From NCBI GenBank assembly GCA_029249445.1, contig JAQWHI010000005.1:59543-123542 (forward strand): a DNA stretch of 64,000 nt, given 5' to 3'. The notes below the pieces were generated by a model. The model did no database searches. It was given only the letters and a program-made list of their open reading frames with translations, and had not been told where the DNA came from. Of the stretch, positions 1 to 10,782 are shown piece by piece (the first letter of the stretch is position 1; each line of letters begins with the position of its first letter). The DNA is from Crocinitomicaceae bacterium (GTDB lineage Bacteria; Bacteroidota; Bacteroidia; Flavobacteriales_D; Crocinitomicaceae). Both the position numbers and the translations under genes were made by a program.

Positions 1-282
1 TCAGATACAGAAAGACAATTATTCGATACAAACGATAGAAAAGTATTGACTCAATTGTGGTCCGCCAAAGAGGCGATGTACAAACTTGCAGGTAGAAAAA
101 AAATTATTTTTAATTCAGAACTTCTTCTTGCCCCCTCATCTGAGAACAAACTTAGAGGAACAATCATCAACCTCGATCATCAACTTAAAGTTAATTTGGA
201 TATATTTGAATTCGAAAAGACCATTATTACCATAAACTCTAAACCTGTTGAACGAATCGAATCAAATTCTCAATCAAATTAG
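1..282 (+). CDS. 4'-phosphopantetheinyl transferase, C-terminal part (5' end outside window)
   Basis: The frame is open from the first base, so only the last 93 residues are visible. The stretch LWSAKEAMYKLAGRKKIIF carries the W-(S/T)-x-K-E-A-x-x-K signature of the Sfp/AcpS superfamily, in which the Glu helps bind Mg2+ and the Lys binds CoA. These enzymes move the phosphopantetheine arm of CoA onto acyl or peptidyl carrier proteins in the cytoplasm. It ends in TAG and overlaps the start of the next gene by 35 bases, so the two are probably co-transcribed. The family call is firm; whether it serves fatty-acid ACP or a secondary-metabolite carrier cannot be told. Confidence 0.85.
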   Translation, partial: SDTERQLFDTNDRKVLTQLWSAKEAMYKLAGRKKIIFNSELLLAPSSENKLRGTIINLDHQLKVNLDIFEFEKTIITINSKPVERIESNSQSN

Positions 283-1015
283 TTCAAGAAAAGGACAAAT
301 TGCCATTTTGATAGATCCAGAAAAATGTGCAAATCATCAAAATTTACTCGAACTTCTCAAAAAAGCATTCTTTGCAAATGTCGACTATTTATTTGTTGGC
401 GGCAGTACAGTAACAAGAGAACAATTTTCAACTTGTGTTGAATTCATTAATAAAAATTCAAAAATACCGCTTGTCATTTTTCCTGGAGCATCCCATCAAA
501 TTTCAGATCAAGCTGATGCACTTTTGTACCTGAGTTTAATTTCAGGAAGAAATCCAGATTTCTTGATTGGTCACCATGTAAATTCAGCAAGTGAAGTGTT
601 TTCCATGAAAATTGAAACCATACCCAGTGGATATATTTTAATTGATGGAGGCACAAATTCTTCCGTTGCTTATGTGAGTCAAACAACACCAATTCCTGGC
701 AATAAAATGAGTATCATTCAGAACACTGCAAAGGCTGGTATCCTTAAGGGAAATCGTTTGCTCTATTTTGATGCAGGAAGTGGTGCAAAAAACCATGTCC
801 CAGTTGATGTAGTGAAAAAAGCGGATACATGAAATGTGCCAATAATTGTTGGTGGTGGAATCCGTAACATAGAGCAATTGGAGAGAATGCGAAATGCTGG
901 TGCAAACGTTATCGTCATAGGAAATAAAATTGAGGAGGACATCAACTTTTTACTGGAAATAAAATCATTCATCGAATTGAGTCCATTAAATTGCGAGCCA
1001 GTAGTGAACAGTTGA
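248..1015 (+). pseudogene. Geranylgeranyl/heptaprenylglyceryl phosphate synthase, interrupted by in-frame TGA
   Basis: The first 194 codons (TTG start at 248) match the PcrB/GGGPS TIM-barrel family: ILIDPEK near the N-terminus, the GGS phosphate motif, FPGASHQIS, the LIDGG strand and YFDAGSGA. A TGA at 830-832 stops the frame. The same frame continues at once with NVPIIVGGGIRN, the conserved phosphate-binding strand and loop of this family, and stays open to a TGA at 1013-1015. Read through, the product would be 255 aa, a normal length for the family. These enzymes join sn-glycerol-1-phosphate to a polyprenyl diphosphate to make an ether lipid precursor. Because TGA is a true stop elsewhere in the window, I read this as a nonsense mutation or a base-calling error; a truncated product would lack the last beta-alpha units and the GGG phosphate loop. 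Confidence 0.85.
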
Positions 1016-1021
1016 CTTCAA

Positions 1022-1858
1022 CTATTCGAATGTAGCTTTCAAAGACATATCAAGACTTTCAAAACTGTGCGTCAAGGCACCAACTGAGATAAAATCTACA
1101 CCCGTCTCTGCATAAGCGCGAATGGTCTGCTCTGTTATACCACCGGATGCTTCTGTCTCAATCGATTTTGGGATACTTGGCAAAACATCAAGTATTTCTT
1201 GTGGAGTAAAATTATCAAGCATAATACGATCGACATTTCCGGTTGACAAAACTTCATCAAGCTCTCTCTTATTTCGCACCTCAACCTCTATTTTCAGTGC
1301 TTTGTTGTGTTTTTTAATATATGCGTTCGCTTTTTGAATTGCGGCATTGACTCCTCCGGCATAATCAATGTGATTGTCTTTCAGCATAATCATATCATAC
1401 AGAGCAAAGCGGTGGTTGTATGCTCCTCCTATTCGGACAGCCCACTTTTCAATATATCGAATGCCCGGTGTAGTTTTACGCGTATCCAACAATTTTGCAT
1501 TGGTACCATCAATCAGTTCAACTATTGCTGCAGTTTTAGTAGCAATTCCGCTCATCCTCTGTAAAAAATTTAAAACAAGTCGTTCAGTACTCAAGATAGA
1601 TCTTGATCGACCTGAAATCACAAAAGCAATGTCTCCAGATCGAACAAAATCTCCATCCTTTTTGTAAAAATGCATATCCAACTCAGGATCAAATTTTTTG
1701 AAGATGCGCTCTGCCAATTCCATCCCGGCAATAATTCCATTCTGCTTTACAATTAGCTTCGCTTTACCAATGGCATTTTCCGGAACACAAGAAAGTGAAG
1801 AATGATCACCATCCCCAATATCTTCTCGCAGTGCATTTTCAATAATTTCATCAATCAT
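1022..1858 (-). CDS. nadC: Nicotinate-nucleotide pyrophosphorylase (carboxylating)
   Basis: 278 aa, the usual NadC length. It converts quinolinate and PRPP to nicotinate mononucleotide, CO2 and PPi in de novo NAD synthesis in the cytoplasm. Visible family motifs are ALREDIGDGDHSS at the N-terminus, DTRKTTPG at residues 125-132 and MLKDNH at 158-163, followed by the Glu- and Asp-bearing barrel strands (IEVEVRN, IMLDNFTP, EASGGI) that bind quinolinate. It ends a few bases after the broken prenylglyceryl-phosphate synthase gene on the other strand and is divergent from rlmH, with only 39 bases between the two starts. No nadA or nadB is adjacent. Confidence 0.97.
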   Translation of the reverse strand: MIDEIIENALREDIGDGDHSSLSCVPENAIGKAKLIVKQNGIIAGMELAERIFKKFDPELDMHFYKKDGDFVRSGDIAFVISGRSRSILSTERLVLNFLQRMSGIATKTAAIVELIDGTNAKLLDTRKTTPGIRYIEKWAVRIGGAYNHRFALYDMIMLKDNHIDYAGGVNAAIQKANAYIKKHNKALKIEVEVRNKRELDEVLSTGNVDRIMLDNFTPQEILDVLPSIPKSIETEASGGITEQTIRAYAETGVDFISVGALTHSFESLDMSLKATFE

Positions 1859-1897
1859 ATTCCAAAAATAGTGTATTTGAATGTTTATTTTCGTCGT

Positions 1898-2371
1898 ATG
1901 AGAATAAAAGTTGTGTGTATTGGGAAAACGGGAAAATCTTTCTTGACGGAAGGGGAAAATGAATATTTAAAGCGCCTTAGACATTATGCTCCAGTTGAAA
2001 AAATAGAACTCGCCGATATCAAAAATGCTAAAAAACTGTCTACGGATCAAATTAAGAAAGAAGAGGGAAAACTCCTTTTATCCAAAATATCAAACAGTGA
2101 TCAAGTGCAACTATTGGACGAGAAAGGTGCATCCTTTCGATCAATTGATTTTGCTCGATTTCTCCAAAAGCAATTTAACCAAGGCGACAAAACATTGGTC
2201 TTTCTCATCGGAGGCGCATATGGTTTTTCAGATGACGTTTATAACCGAGCAAATGGAAAAATAAGCCTCTCAGAAATGACATTTTCGCACCAAATGATTC
2301 GAATGTTATTTCTTGAACAACTCTATCGTGCAATGACAATATTAAAGGGGGAACCATATCATCATGAATAA
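1898..2371 (+). CDS. rlmH: 23S rRNA (pseudouridine1915-N3)-methyltransferase RlmH
   Basis: 157 aa SPOUT-fold methyltransferase. It methylates pseudouridine 1915 in helix 69 of 23S rRNA in assembled ribosomes. The trefoil-knot SAM-binding signature is clear in the C-terminal half: FLIGGAYGFS, then LSEMTFSHQMIRMLFLEQLY and a C-terminal GEPYHHE. I start at the ATG at 1898 (MRIKVVCIG); the frame is open 32 codons further upstream but that stretch overlaps nadC and does not belong to the family. It begins 39 bases from the nadC start and is probably monocistronic. Confidence 0.97.
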   Translation: MRIKVVCIGKTGKSFLTEGENEYLKRLRHYAPVEKIELADIKNAKKLSTDQIKKEEGKLLLSKISNSDQVQLLDEKGASFRSIDFARFLQKQFNQGDKTLVFLIGGAYGFSDDVYNRANGKISLSEMTFSHQMIRMLFLEQLYRAMTILKGEPYHHE

Positions 2372-2601
2372 TTAGAGGAATTATTGTAAATTTGGAGTCA
2401 ACTAAACTCACAAATTGAACAGCGAATATCTTTCTTTGTTAGACGTAATCTCAACTTTTATATGGTTAACAACACTTATGTCAATTGCTATAATCAAGCG
2501 GAAGTCAAATTAAGAACAGAAATTGGTCAGAAAGGCTAAAAAACAGTTGAGCATAAATATTCAGTTAAAGCCAATAAACAGAAATATATTTCACTTTTCA
2601 A

Positions 2602-3192
2602 ATGAAACTACTTTTTGCTACTTCCAATCAAAACAAAGCAATTGAAATTGCTGAATTGCTTCCGAGTAATTTTAAAATACTCACGTTAAAAGATATCAAT
2701 CATTTTGAAGACGTTCCCGAAACGTCAGATACAATTCAAGGCAATGCTTGCCAAAAAGCGAATTTTATCAAGGACAAGTACGCCTTAGATTGCTTTGCTG
2801 ATGATACTGGTTTGGAAGTGCTGTCACTCGATGGTGATCCTGGTGTTCGATCTGCACGTTATGCCGGAGAACACAGAAGCGATTCGGACAATATACAACT
2901 ACTGCAAGAACGACTGCATGGAAAAAAAGACCGAACAGCTCAATTTAGAACTGTAATCTGCTTAGCACTTGGAGGCATTCAATTGGTTTTTGAAGGAACC
3001 GTAAAAGGGCGGATTTTAGAGGAACCACGTGGTCATTACGGCTTCGGATACGATCCGATTTTTGAACCTGAAAATTGTGGGAAATCATTCGCTGAAATGA
3101 CGATAGAAGAGAAAAATTTTTTTAGCCATCGTGCAAGAGCATTTACCAAAATGATCGAATATCTTATTTCAACAAATGTTTCTGTAGATTAA
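2602..3192 (+). CDS. rdgB: XTP/dITP diphosphatase (RdgB/HAM1)
   Basis: 196 aa, standard for the family. It hydrolyses non-canonical purine nucleotides (dITP, dXTP, ITP, XTP) to monophosphates, keeping them out of DNA and RNA. Motifs seen: TSNQNKAIEI at the N-terminus (nucleotide binding), FADDTGLEV with the catalytic Asp pair, GVRSARYAGEH, GYDPIF and SHRARAF near the C-terminus. It lies between rlmH (230 bases upstream, a spacer in which I see no gene but a TAAATTTG box at 2387-2394) and icd. Confidence 0.96.
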   Translation: MKLLFATSNQNKAIEIAELLPSNFKILTLKDINHFEDVPETSDTIQGNACQKANFIKDKYALDCFADDTGLEVLSLDGDPGVRSARYAGEHRSDSDNIQLLQERLHGKKDRTAQFRTVICLALGGIQLVFEGTVKGRILEEPRGHYGFGYDPIFEPENCGKSFAEMTIEEKNFFSHRARAFTKMIEYLISTNVSVD

Positions 3193-3194
3193 AG

Positions 3195-3225
3195 TTGATT
3201 TTTTTTGCCTCAAAGGGTACATTTG
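3195..3225 (+). promoter_or_regulatory. Bacteroidota-type promoter for icd
   Basis: TTG at 3195-3197 and TACATTTG at 3218-3225, separated by 20 bases, fit the Bacteroidota housekeeping form (TTG or TTTG, 19-21 bases, TAnnTTTG). It lies 60 bases before the icd ATG. Called by eye from the consensus; no transcript evidence. Confidence 0.55.
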
Positions 3226-3272
3226 TCACCACTTTAGACTCAAAAGTGAGTTCGAATCAAATTATCAGGTAA

Positions 3273-5507
<2,235 letters not shown>

Positions 5508-5542
5508 ATGAGAACTTCCTATCCCTTTTTCATGATGTATGT

Positions 5543-5773
5543 CTAGTCAAGGGTGCATGTTGTAGTCAATGATCCAACCGTTAAAGAACCGCTGCCGCAA
5601 ACTGACTTTGCGTTTTTTTTAGTAGTGTTTTTAATCGTCGTTTTTGTGACCGAAGGAATGTCGCCAGGCTGACCATTAGTTACTGAACAGGTGCATGTGT
5701 AATCCTTCTTACATGAGGACAATGCAACAATAGTTAAAAGTACAAATGCACTTCCAAAAAATACTTTTTTCAT
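5543..5773 (-). CDS. Small lipoprotein, Cys-rich, unknown function
   Basis: 76 aa. The N-terminus MKKVFFGSAFVLLTIVALSSC is a lipoprotein signal with a lipobox ending at Cys21, so the mature protein is only about 56 residues, probably attached to a membrane facing the periplasm or outside. The mature part has Cys residues in the pattern CTC...VC...TTC that could form disulfides, and is otherwise Thr/Ser/Lys rich. Short proteins of this kind starting with CKKDYTCxC are common in Bacteroidota; I know of no function. It is convergent with icd. The upstream region holds two related 20-base elements (see 5828-5921). Confidence 0.7.
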   Translation of the reverse strand: MKKVFFGSAFVLLTIVALSSCKKDYTCTCSVTNGQPGDIPSVTKTTIKNTTKKNAKSVCGSGSLTVGSLTTTCTLD

Positions 5774-5827
5774 GATTTTAGTTTTAGTTGTTTCAGTGCC
5801 AAATTTAAGATAATACGCTCAATTGAT

Positions 5828-5921
5828 ACTACGAAGTTCTACGTACTTTTTTCAAGTAAGAGTAGCAATACGACGAAGTTAAATATATTCAACCAAACAA
5901 CACCACGAATTTCTGCGTAGT
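5828..5921. promoter_or_regulatory. Pair of related 20-base elements in intergenic region
   Basis: ACTACGAAGTTCTACGTACT at 5828-5847 and ACCACGAATTTCTGCGTAGT at 5902-5921 match at 16 of 20 positions. Both contain a TACG/CACG ... CGTA partial dyad. Their starts are 74 bases apart, close to seven helical turns, and they sit just upstream of the small lipoprotein gene and downstream of the thioredoxin-like gene, both leftward. Spacing and symmetry suggest binding sites for one regulator; the regulator is unknown. Confidence 0.4.
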
Positions 5922-6020
5922 CAAAACAACTAACTATAAATCAACTGATTAAACCTGTTTTAAGTATAAGAAAGAGAACTGAAAACCGTGAATAACAGAT
6001 ACAATCCAAGCTTGAGCAGA

Positions 6021-6605
6021 TCACAATTCATGCTCTATGTCATCTTTTGCTCGTGTGCCAAATTGATCGTTGCTCCAAACACGCATAGAGGTGCTATCAG
6101 AAAAAACAAAAGTTGGAAATTGTGCATTTGAAAGGGTAACAATTGCTTTTAAATCCTTTACCATTTTCACATTTACGCCCTTTCCGACCTTCTTTTTATA
6201 AAACTCCAAATCCCCAGTATTTGATGTGCAAACAAGAACATCAATTTCAGTATTCTTATTGACCCGAGATTTAATTATTTCTAGATCATCAAGTCGCGCC
6301 TCACAAAAACTACAGTATGGAATGGTAAGAATCGTAAACCTACCTGGAGTTATATCGATACTCGCCTTCGATAATTTTTCCAATCTATATCCATTTGCAA
6401 AATCTCCACTATAAATCGGATTGAAGATAAAGTAAATGAGCACAGGAAGCAGCACAAGAGCGAAAGATAAGACACGTATCCATTTTACTTGAGTGCTCTT
6501 TTGTACCACAAAAAAAAGAGCAAATCCTACAATAACAAAAATAACGAAAGGCAGAACCTTACTCAAGGTCCATGAAAGCTCAAGATCTAAAAAAAAACTT
6601 TCCAT
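6021..6605 (-). CDS. Membrane-anchored thioredoxin-like protein
   Basis: 194 aa. Two hydrophobic helices (about residues 14-34 and 44-62) are followed by a soluble domain with ILTIPYCSFCEARLDDL: a CxxC pair at residues 98-101 after a beta strand, as in thioredoxin-fold proteins, and AQFPTFVFSD near residue 165 resembling the cis-Pro strand that faces the active site. It is likely a thiol-disulfide or redox-sensing protein at the inner membrane, but the CSFC active site is not a classical WCGPC. It ends in TGA and is divergent from the DUF4403 gene. Confidence 0.65.
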   Translation of the reverse strand: MESFFLDLELSWTLSKVLPFVIFVIVGFALFFVVQKSTQVKWIRVLSFALVLLPVLIYFIFNPIYSGDFANGYRLEKLSKASIDITPGRFTILTIPYCSFCEARLDDLEIIKSRVNKNTEIDVLVCTSNTGDLEFYKKKVGKGVNVKMVKDLKAIVTLSNAQFPTFVFSDSTSMRVWSNDQFGTRAKDDIEHEL

Positions 6606-6688
6606 AAAACAAAGAGATGAAATATAATTGTATTTGTAACTTCACCTTTCTGAAATTAATGAAAAATTAATATATCAGGCACAGAGAA

Positions 6689-8080
6689 ATGGTCAAAAAG
6701 CTTGTGTTTTTCTTGGTTCTTGCAGCTGCATTGTACAGCTGTAAAAGTGTTCAGCCTGCAGCGCCGGATATTGAAATAAGTTCGATAACGCAATTAGAAA
6801 AACCCCTTTCAACCATAAATATTCCCGTTAAATTGGGCTTAAAATCATACTTCAAAAAAATAAATCAAATTGTTCCTTCTACATTCAAAGACAGTAAGCA
6901 GCAATGTGAAGGAGTGAGTTATACCTATTACGTAAAAAGAAAACCAATTGAATTTTCGGGAATTGGAGACCGGATCGTATTCGGTGCTGAAGGAAGCTAT
7001 TGGGTCAAACTAAAGTACTGCCCCAAATGCTCCCACCTCATTAGTAGCTCTGGAAATTGTATAATCCCACGCATCAAAACCTCATGCGGTATTGGTAATG
7101 AATCGATGCGAAAAATTCGAATTAGTTACAGCAGTTCTATCGGTATCTCTGAAAATTACAGTTTGAAGTCAACAACCACGCTCAACGAGGTTTCGACGCT
7201 CAATCCGTGCACGATTACTGTATTTAATTTTGATGCTACATCAAAGCTGAAAAAAGAAATTAAAAAATCGCTGAATAACGCAACAAAAGATATCGATACA
7301 GAAATATCCAAAGTTAATTTTCACTCACAAATGAAGCAGGTATGGTCAATGCTTTGGCAACCAATCCCACTCAATGGCTATGGATATTTGTATCTGAAGC
7401 CGAAAAATACTGCGGCTAATCGCATTCTGTTTAAAGAGGATACGGCGCAATTCAATATTTCACTTAGTGCCTATCCAAGTGTGTCCACTGACCGTTTAGA
7501 GATTGAACCAAAAGCACTACCTCAACTATTGCCATCTGCCAAAAGTGATGGTTTCAAAATTTATGTGGATGTGACCGCAGGATACGACTCGTTGAGCTCA
7601 ATGCTCACCCAAGAATTGAAAGGAATGAAATTGGATTTAAAAGGCCGTAAATTTATCTTCGGAGACCTTAAAATCTACGGTGCAGCAAATCAAAGGTTGA
7701 CCATTAAAGTAAATTTTACAGGCAAAGCAACGGGCTCCATTTTTTTGGTAGGAACTCCAATATTTGACTCCGAACAGCAATACATCTCATTTCCTGATTT
7801 GGAATATGATCTCAAAACAAAAAATGTACTGCTAAAATCTACCAAATGGTTATTCGATAAAAAGATCACTGACCTACTGCGGCAATCAGCCACTTTTGAT
7901 TTGAAACCAAAATTGAATCATCTTGCAAAGGAAATGAACAATGGGTTAAACCAACAGATTGGGGCAGGTATTACAATGTCGGGTAAAGTCGATACAATCA
8001 AAATTGATTTGATTCATCCGCAGCAAAACGACTTATTTTTACGCCTGCAAACAGAAGGAATGCTCAACGTTAAACTGTAG
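6689..8080 (+). CDS. DUF4403 family lipoprotein
   Basis: 463 aa. A lipoprotein signal (MVKKLVFFLVLAAALYSC, lipobox Cys18) is followed by the repeated DUF4403 architecture: STINIPVKLGLKSYFKKIN near residue 42, a GAEGSYWVKLKYCPKC region around residue 95, and a later copy-like segment with KIYVDVTAGYDSLSSMLTQE. The family is widespread in Bacteroidota envelopes and its function is not established; the shape resembles lipid-binding tubular lipoproteins, but that is my inference. Its stop codon is immediately adjacent to the stop of the convergent hemoglobin gene (no spacer). Confidence 0.8.
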   Translation: MVKKLVFFLVLAAALYSCKSVQPAAPDIEISSITQLEKPLSTINIPVKLGLKSYFKKINQIVPSTFKDSKQQCEGVSYTYYVKRKPIEFSGIGDRIVFGAEGSYWVKLKYCPKCSHLISSSGNCIIPRIKTSCGIGNESMRKIRISYSSSIGISENYSLKSTTTLNEVSTLNPCTITVFNFDATSKLKKEIKKSLNNATKDIDTEISKVNFHSQMKQVWSMLWQPIPLNGYGYLYLKPKNTAANRILFKEDTAQFNISLSAYPSVSTDRLEIEPKALPQLLPSAKSDGFKIYVDVTAGYDSLSSMLTQELKGMKLDLKGRKFIFGDLKIYGAANQRLTIKVNFTGKATGSIFLVGTPIFDSEQQYISFPDLEYDLKTKNVLLKSTKWLFDKKITDLLRQSATFDLKPKLNHLAKEMNNGLNQQIGAGITMSGKVDTIKIDLIHPQQNDLFLRLQTEGMLNVKL

Positions 8081-8443
8081 TTAACGATTGACCATATGAT
8101 TTGCCAATTTCGGAAAACAATTGTAAAGTTCCTCTGCAAGCCGTTTGTCCTCCAATACTTCGTAAATTGATTCTCGCATCAGATTGAGCCATTCATCACG
8201 CGAATCTGAATCAATCCGATGAGGAAGGTGCCTCATCCGCATTTTTGGGTGTCCATAATTTGCCGAATACAACTGAGGTCCTCCCAAAAATTGAGTCAAA
8301 AACTGATATTGCTTCTCACGCACCAGCGCCTGATCCGTTTTGAATAAATGTCCTATCTTTTCATTAGCGAACACCAAGTCATAAAAACCATCAATAATAG
8401 CTTTGAGATTTTCCGGACCTATTTTTGAATACAGTGTTTGCAC
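8081..8443 (-). CDS. Group II truncated hemoglobin
   Basis: 120 aa. The globin features of group II (TrHbO) are visible: IDGFYDLVF with the B-helix Tyr, FLGGPQLYS, then GHPKMRMRHLPHRID containing the proximal heme His, and DEWLNLM with the G8 Trp typical of the group. Such proteins bind O2 or NO and are linked to oxidative and nitrosative stress defence in the cytoplasm. It is convergent with the DUF4403 gene and upstream of frr on the same strand, 49 bases away, which may be chance. Confidence 0.92.
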   Translation of the reverse strand: MQTLYSKIGPENLKAIIDGFYDLVFANEKIGHLFKTDQALVREKQYQFLTQFLGGPQLYSANYGHPKMRMRHLPHRIDSDSRDEWLNLMRESIYEVLEDKRLAEELYNCFPKLANHMVNR

Positions 8444-8492
8444 AGAAAAGTTAAACTATAAGAACTCAGCTCATAAGAGAACGAAGTAGGTT

Positions 8493-9056
8493 TTAGATTG
8501 TCATAATATCTTTTTCTTTGTCAGCCAGCATCGTATCGATTCTCGCTGCAAAGCTATTGGTAAGATTCTGAATCTCGCTCTCTGCATCTTTTTGCATATC
8601 TTCAGACAATCCGTCATCTTTCAACGATTTCACCATGTCCATTGCATCTTTTCTATTATTTCGTGTCGCCACTTTGGCATTTTCAGCCTCTGCTTTTGCT
8701 TTTTTCGCGAGCTCTTTTCGACGTTCCTCCGTGAGCGCTGGGACATTAATTAAAACAGATTCACCATTACTTTGAGGAGCAAATCCTAAATTGGCATTGA
8801 TAATGGCTTTCATTAAGTCATCAAGAATGGACTTTTCGAATGGCTGAACAGTGATTGTTCTCGCATCCATAGTGTTGACGTTCGCTACCTGATTAAGTGG
8901 TGTAGGAGATCCATAATATTCAACCATTACACCCTGTAACATTGCTGGACTTGCCTTTCCGGCTCTAATTTTCCGCAAAGCAACTTCGTAATGCTCAATT
9001 GATTTATTGTTCGAGTCCTTAAGCTCATCGTAAATCATGTTTAAATCCTCAACCAT
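8493..9056 (-). CDS. frr: Ribosome recycling factor
   Basis: 187 aa, normal for RRF. With EF-G it splits the post-termination ribosome. The helical-bundle sequence is typical: KIRAGKASPAMLQGV near residue 28, MVEYYGSPTPLNQVANVNTMD, RTITVQPFEKS, and LTEERRKELAKKAKAEAE plus the C-terminal helix ending in MLADKEKDIM. It follows pyrH with 13 bases between, the classic pyrH-frr operon. Confidence 0.98.
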   Translation of the reverse strand: MVEDLNMIYDELKDSNNKSIEHYEVALRKIRAGKASPAMLQGVMVEYYGSPTPLNQVANVNTMDARTITVQPFEKSILDDLMKAIINANLGFAPQSNGESVLINVPALTEERRKELAKKAKAEAENAKVATRNNRKDAMDMVKSLKDDGLSEDMQKDAESEIQNLTNSFAARIDTMLADKEKDIMTI

Positions 9057-9069
9057 CCTTATCTGTTTA

Positions 9070-9777
9070 TTAATTTCTAACTAACGTACCTATTTGTTCA
9101 CCTGATACGACTTTTTTCAACGTGCCTGGTGTATCCATATCGAACACAATAATTGGCAAGTCATTCTCTTTACAGAGCGTAAATGCCGTCATATCCATTA
9201 CTTTTAAGCCCTTTCCGTAGACATCATCAAATGAGATCTCATCAAATTTTCTAGCTTCTGGATTCTTTTCTGGATCTTCAGAATATATACCATCTACACG
9301 TGTTCCTTTTAAAATGACCTCTGCATTGATTTCAATTGCTCTTAATGAAGCTGCCGAGTCAGTAGTGAAATATGGATTTCCTGTACCTGCTCCGAAGATA
9401 ACAACACGCCCTTTTTCGAGATGGCGCACAGCTTTTCTTCTGACAAAAGGTTCTGATATTTCTTTCATTTCTATAGCCGATTGAAGTCGTGTCTGAACTC
9501 CTTTAGATTCGAGAGCAGCTTGTAAGGCCATAGAATTAATCATGGTCGCTAACATTCCCATATAATCTCCGTGAGTTCGATCCATACCTCCTTGTTCGGC
9601 TTGAACCCCTCTAAAAATATTTCCGCCACCGATAACGATTGCTACTTGAACACCTCCATCCTGAATTTCTTTAATCTGACTGGCATAACTCGCCAATCTA
9701 TCATTATCAATTCCGAATGCCTTGTCACCCATCAAAGACTCTCCACTTAATTTAAGGAGTATTCGTGTATACTTCAT
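9070..9777 (-). CDS. pyrH: UMP kinase
   Basis: 235 aa amino-acid-kinase-fold enzyme that phosphorylates UMP to UDP. Motifs: [16 protein letters not shown] at the N-terminus, [10 protein letters not shown], the [17 protein letters not shown] region, and [17 protein letters not shown] take the ATG at 9777 ([14 protein letters not shown]); an in-frame Met eight codons further upstream gives a non-family N-terminus. First gene of pyrH-frr. Confidence 0.98.
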   Translation of the reverse strand: MKYTRILLKLSGESLMGDKAFGIDNDRLASYASQIKEIQDGGVQVAIVIGGGNIFRGVQAEQGGMDRTHGDYMGMLATMINSMALQAALESKGVQTRLQSAIEMKEISEPFVRRKAVRHLEKGRVVIFGAGTGNPYFTTDSAASLRAIEINAEVILKGTRVDGIYSEDPEKNPEARKFDEISFDDVYGKGLKVMDMTAFTLCKENDLPIIVFDMDTPGTLKKVVSGEQIGTLVRN

Positions 9778-9885
9778 TTTTAGATTTTTGAGACCGAGCA
9801 AATATACAATGCAGGATTCGAAGATTCAAGGAATAGTAACTTTGTTTCCTCTGGAAGGAATGAAAGTCCACTACATATTTTACAA

Positions 9886-10782
9886 TTAAAACCGGATAAA
9901 ATCGAGCAACTCATTGAGGTATATCTCATACCCCATGGTAGAAGGAACCTCAGAATGTTCAGCACCATCGACACGAATGGCCTGCTTATAATTACCAGTA
10001 TGGTTGCTGTAGATCAATTCGCCATTATCTATTGAGATATATGTATCCGACTTTCCATGAAGCCAAAGTAGCTCTGCGTCTACGCTTCTTATCTTTTCAA
10101 CAGACTCAAACTCTAAAGTCGTTACGAAGTCTGAATATACATTAATACCTGTTGAATTATCGACAAGATATTGAACAGAGGCAATCGGCGCCTCTATAAT
10201 CAATTTTGAGGGCTTAAAATCTTCTCTGTAAGCCGCTTTATCAATCAGCGGTATGGCTCCTAAGCTGTAACCATAAAAAATCGTTTTATCAGGGTTTGCT
10301 CCGTGTGACTTTAACCAATCAATTGCTGCATCACTGTCCTCATAAAGACCTCTTTCGGTAGATGAGCCTTCAGACATGCCATATCCTCGAAAATCATACA
10401 TGAATATTCCATAATTGTACTTGCCCCCGACATTTGCTAGAAGCGAGGCACGTGAAAAATAATTGTCCATGTGCAGAGATTGACCGTGCGCATACAGAAC
10501 AATTGTATCTGTAGCTATTTGAGCTGTATCGCCAATATACAATCCATAAATCTTGAAGGATTCTCCTGTTTCCTGATCCAATGAATTCATTTCAATCAAG
10601 GTATAATTCGAAGCATCAGCGAGCATACTATCTGGAACAATTAATTCTCCCTCATAGTTCTCGAATTCGTAATAATCTAACGATTGTGAAGGAAAAGCCA
10701 AACTATCTAAGGTGACTTCTTTACAGCTCGAGAGCAATAATACAGAGAACGTTACTAATGTAAAATATTTCATCGATGTCAC
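9886..10782 (-). CDS. Alpha/beta hydrolase lipoprotein
   Basis: 298 aa. A lipoprotein-like signal (KYFTLVTFSVLLLSSC) precedes an alpha/beta-hydrolase fold: YAHGQSLHMDNYF (oxyanion region), MYDFRGYGMSEGSSTERG, the nucleophile elbow GYSLGAIP, and a C-terminal GAEHSEVPS supplying the catalytic His; LHGKSDTYI carries the acid. The pattern matches the BEM46/ABHD13-like family of serine hydrolases; substrate unknown, probably acting at the envelope. Its start overlaps the end of the upstream gene by 4 bases, implying translational coupling. Confidence 0.85.
   Translation of the reverse strand: MTSMKYFTLVTFSVLLLSSCKEVTLDSLAFPSQSLDYYEFENYEGELIVPDSMLADASNYTLIEMNSLDQETGESFKIYGLYIGDTAQIATDTIVLYAHGQSLHMDNYFSRASLLANVGGKYNYGIFMYDFRGYGMSEGSSTERGLYEDSDAAIDWLKSHGANPDKTIFYGYSLGAIPLIDKAAYREDFKPSKLIIEAPIASVQYLVDNSTGINVYSDFVTTLEFESVEKIRSVDAELLWLHGKSDTYISIDNGELIYSNHTGNYKQAIRVDGAEHSEVPSTMGYEIYLNELLDFIRF

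Noticed and set aside
830..1015. TGA recoded as an amino acid (selenocysteine or Trp) in this genome
   Set aside because: TGA ends several genes whose products are otherwise complete and whose stops overlap the next ATG (for example at 10779-10781, 28951-28953, 43605-43607, 50447-50449). No selenocysteine insertion hairpin is evident after 830-832, and the two in-frame TGAs lie in genes that look damaged or in isolated sites.
6021..6100. Readthrough extension of the thioredoxin-like protein past its TGA
   Set aside because: The frame after TGA is open for about 23 codons, but the added sequence has no sign of conservation and the protein already ends in a plausible charged C-terminus.
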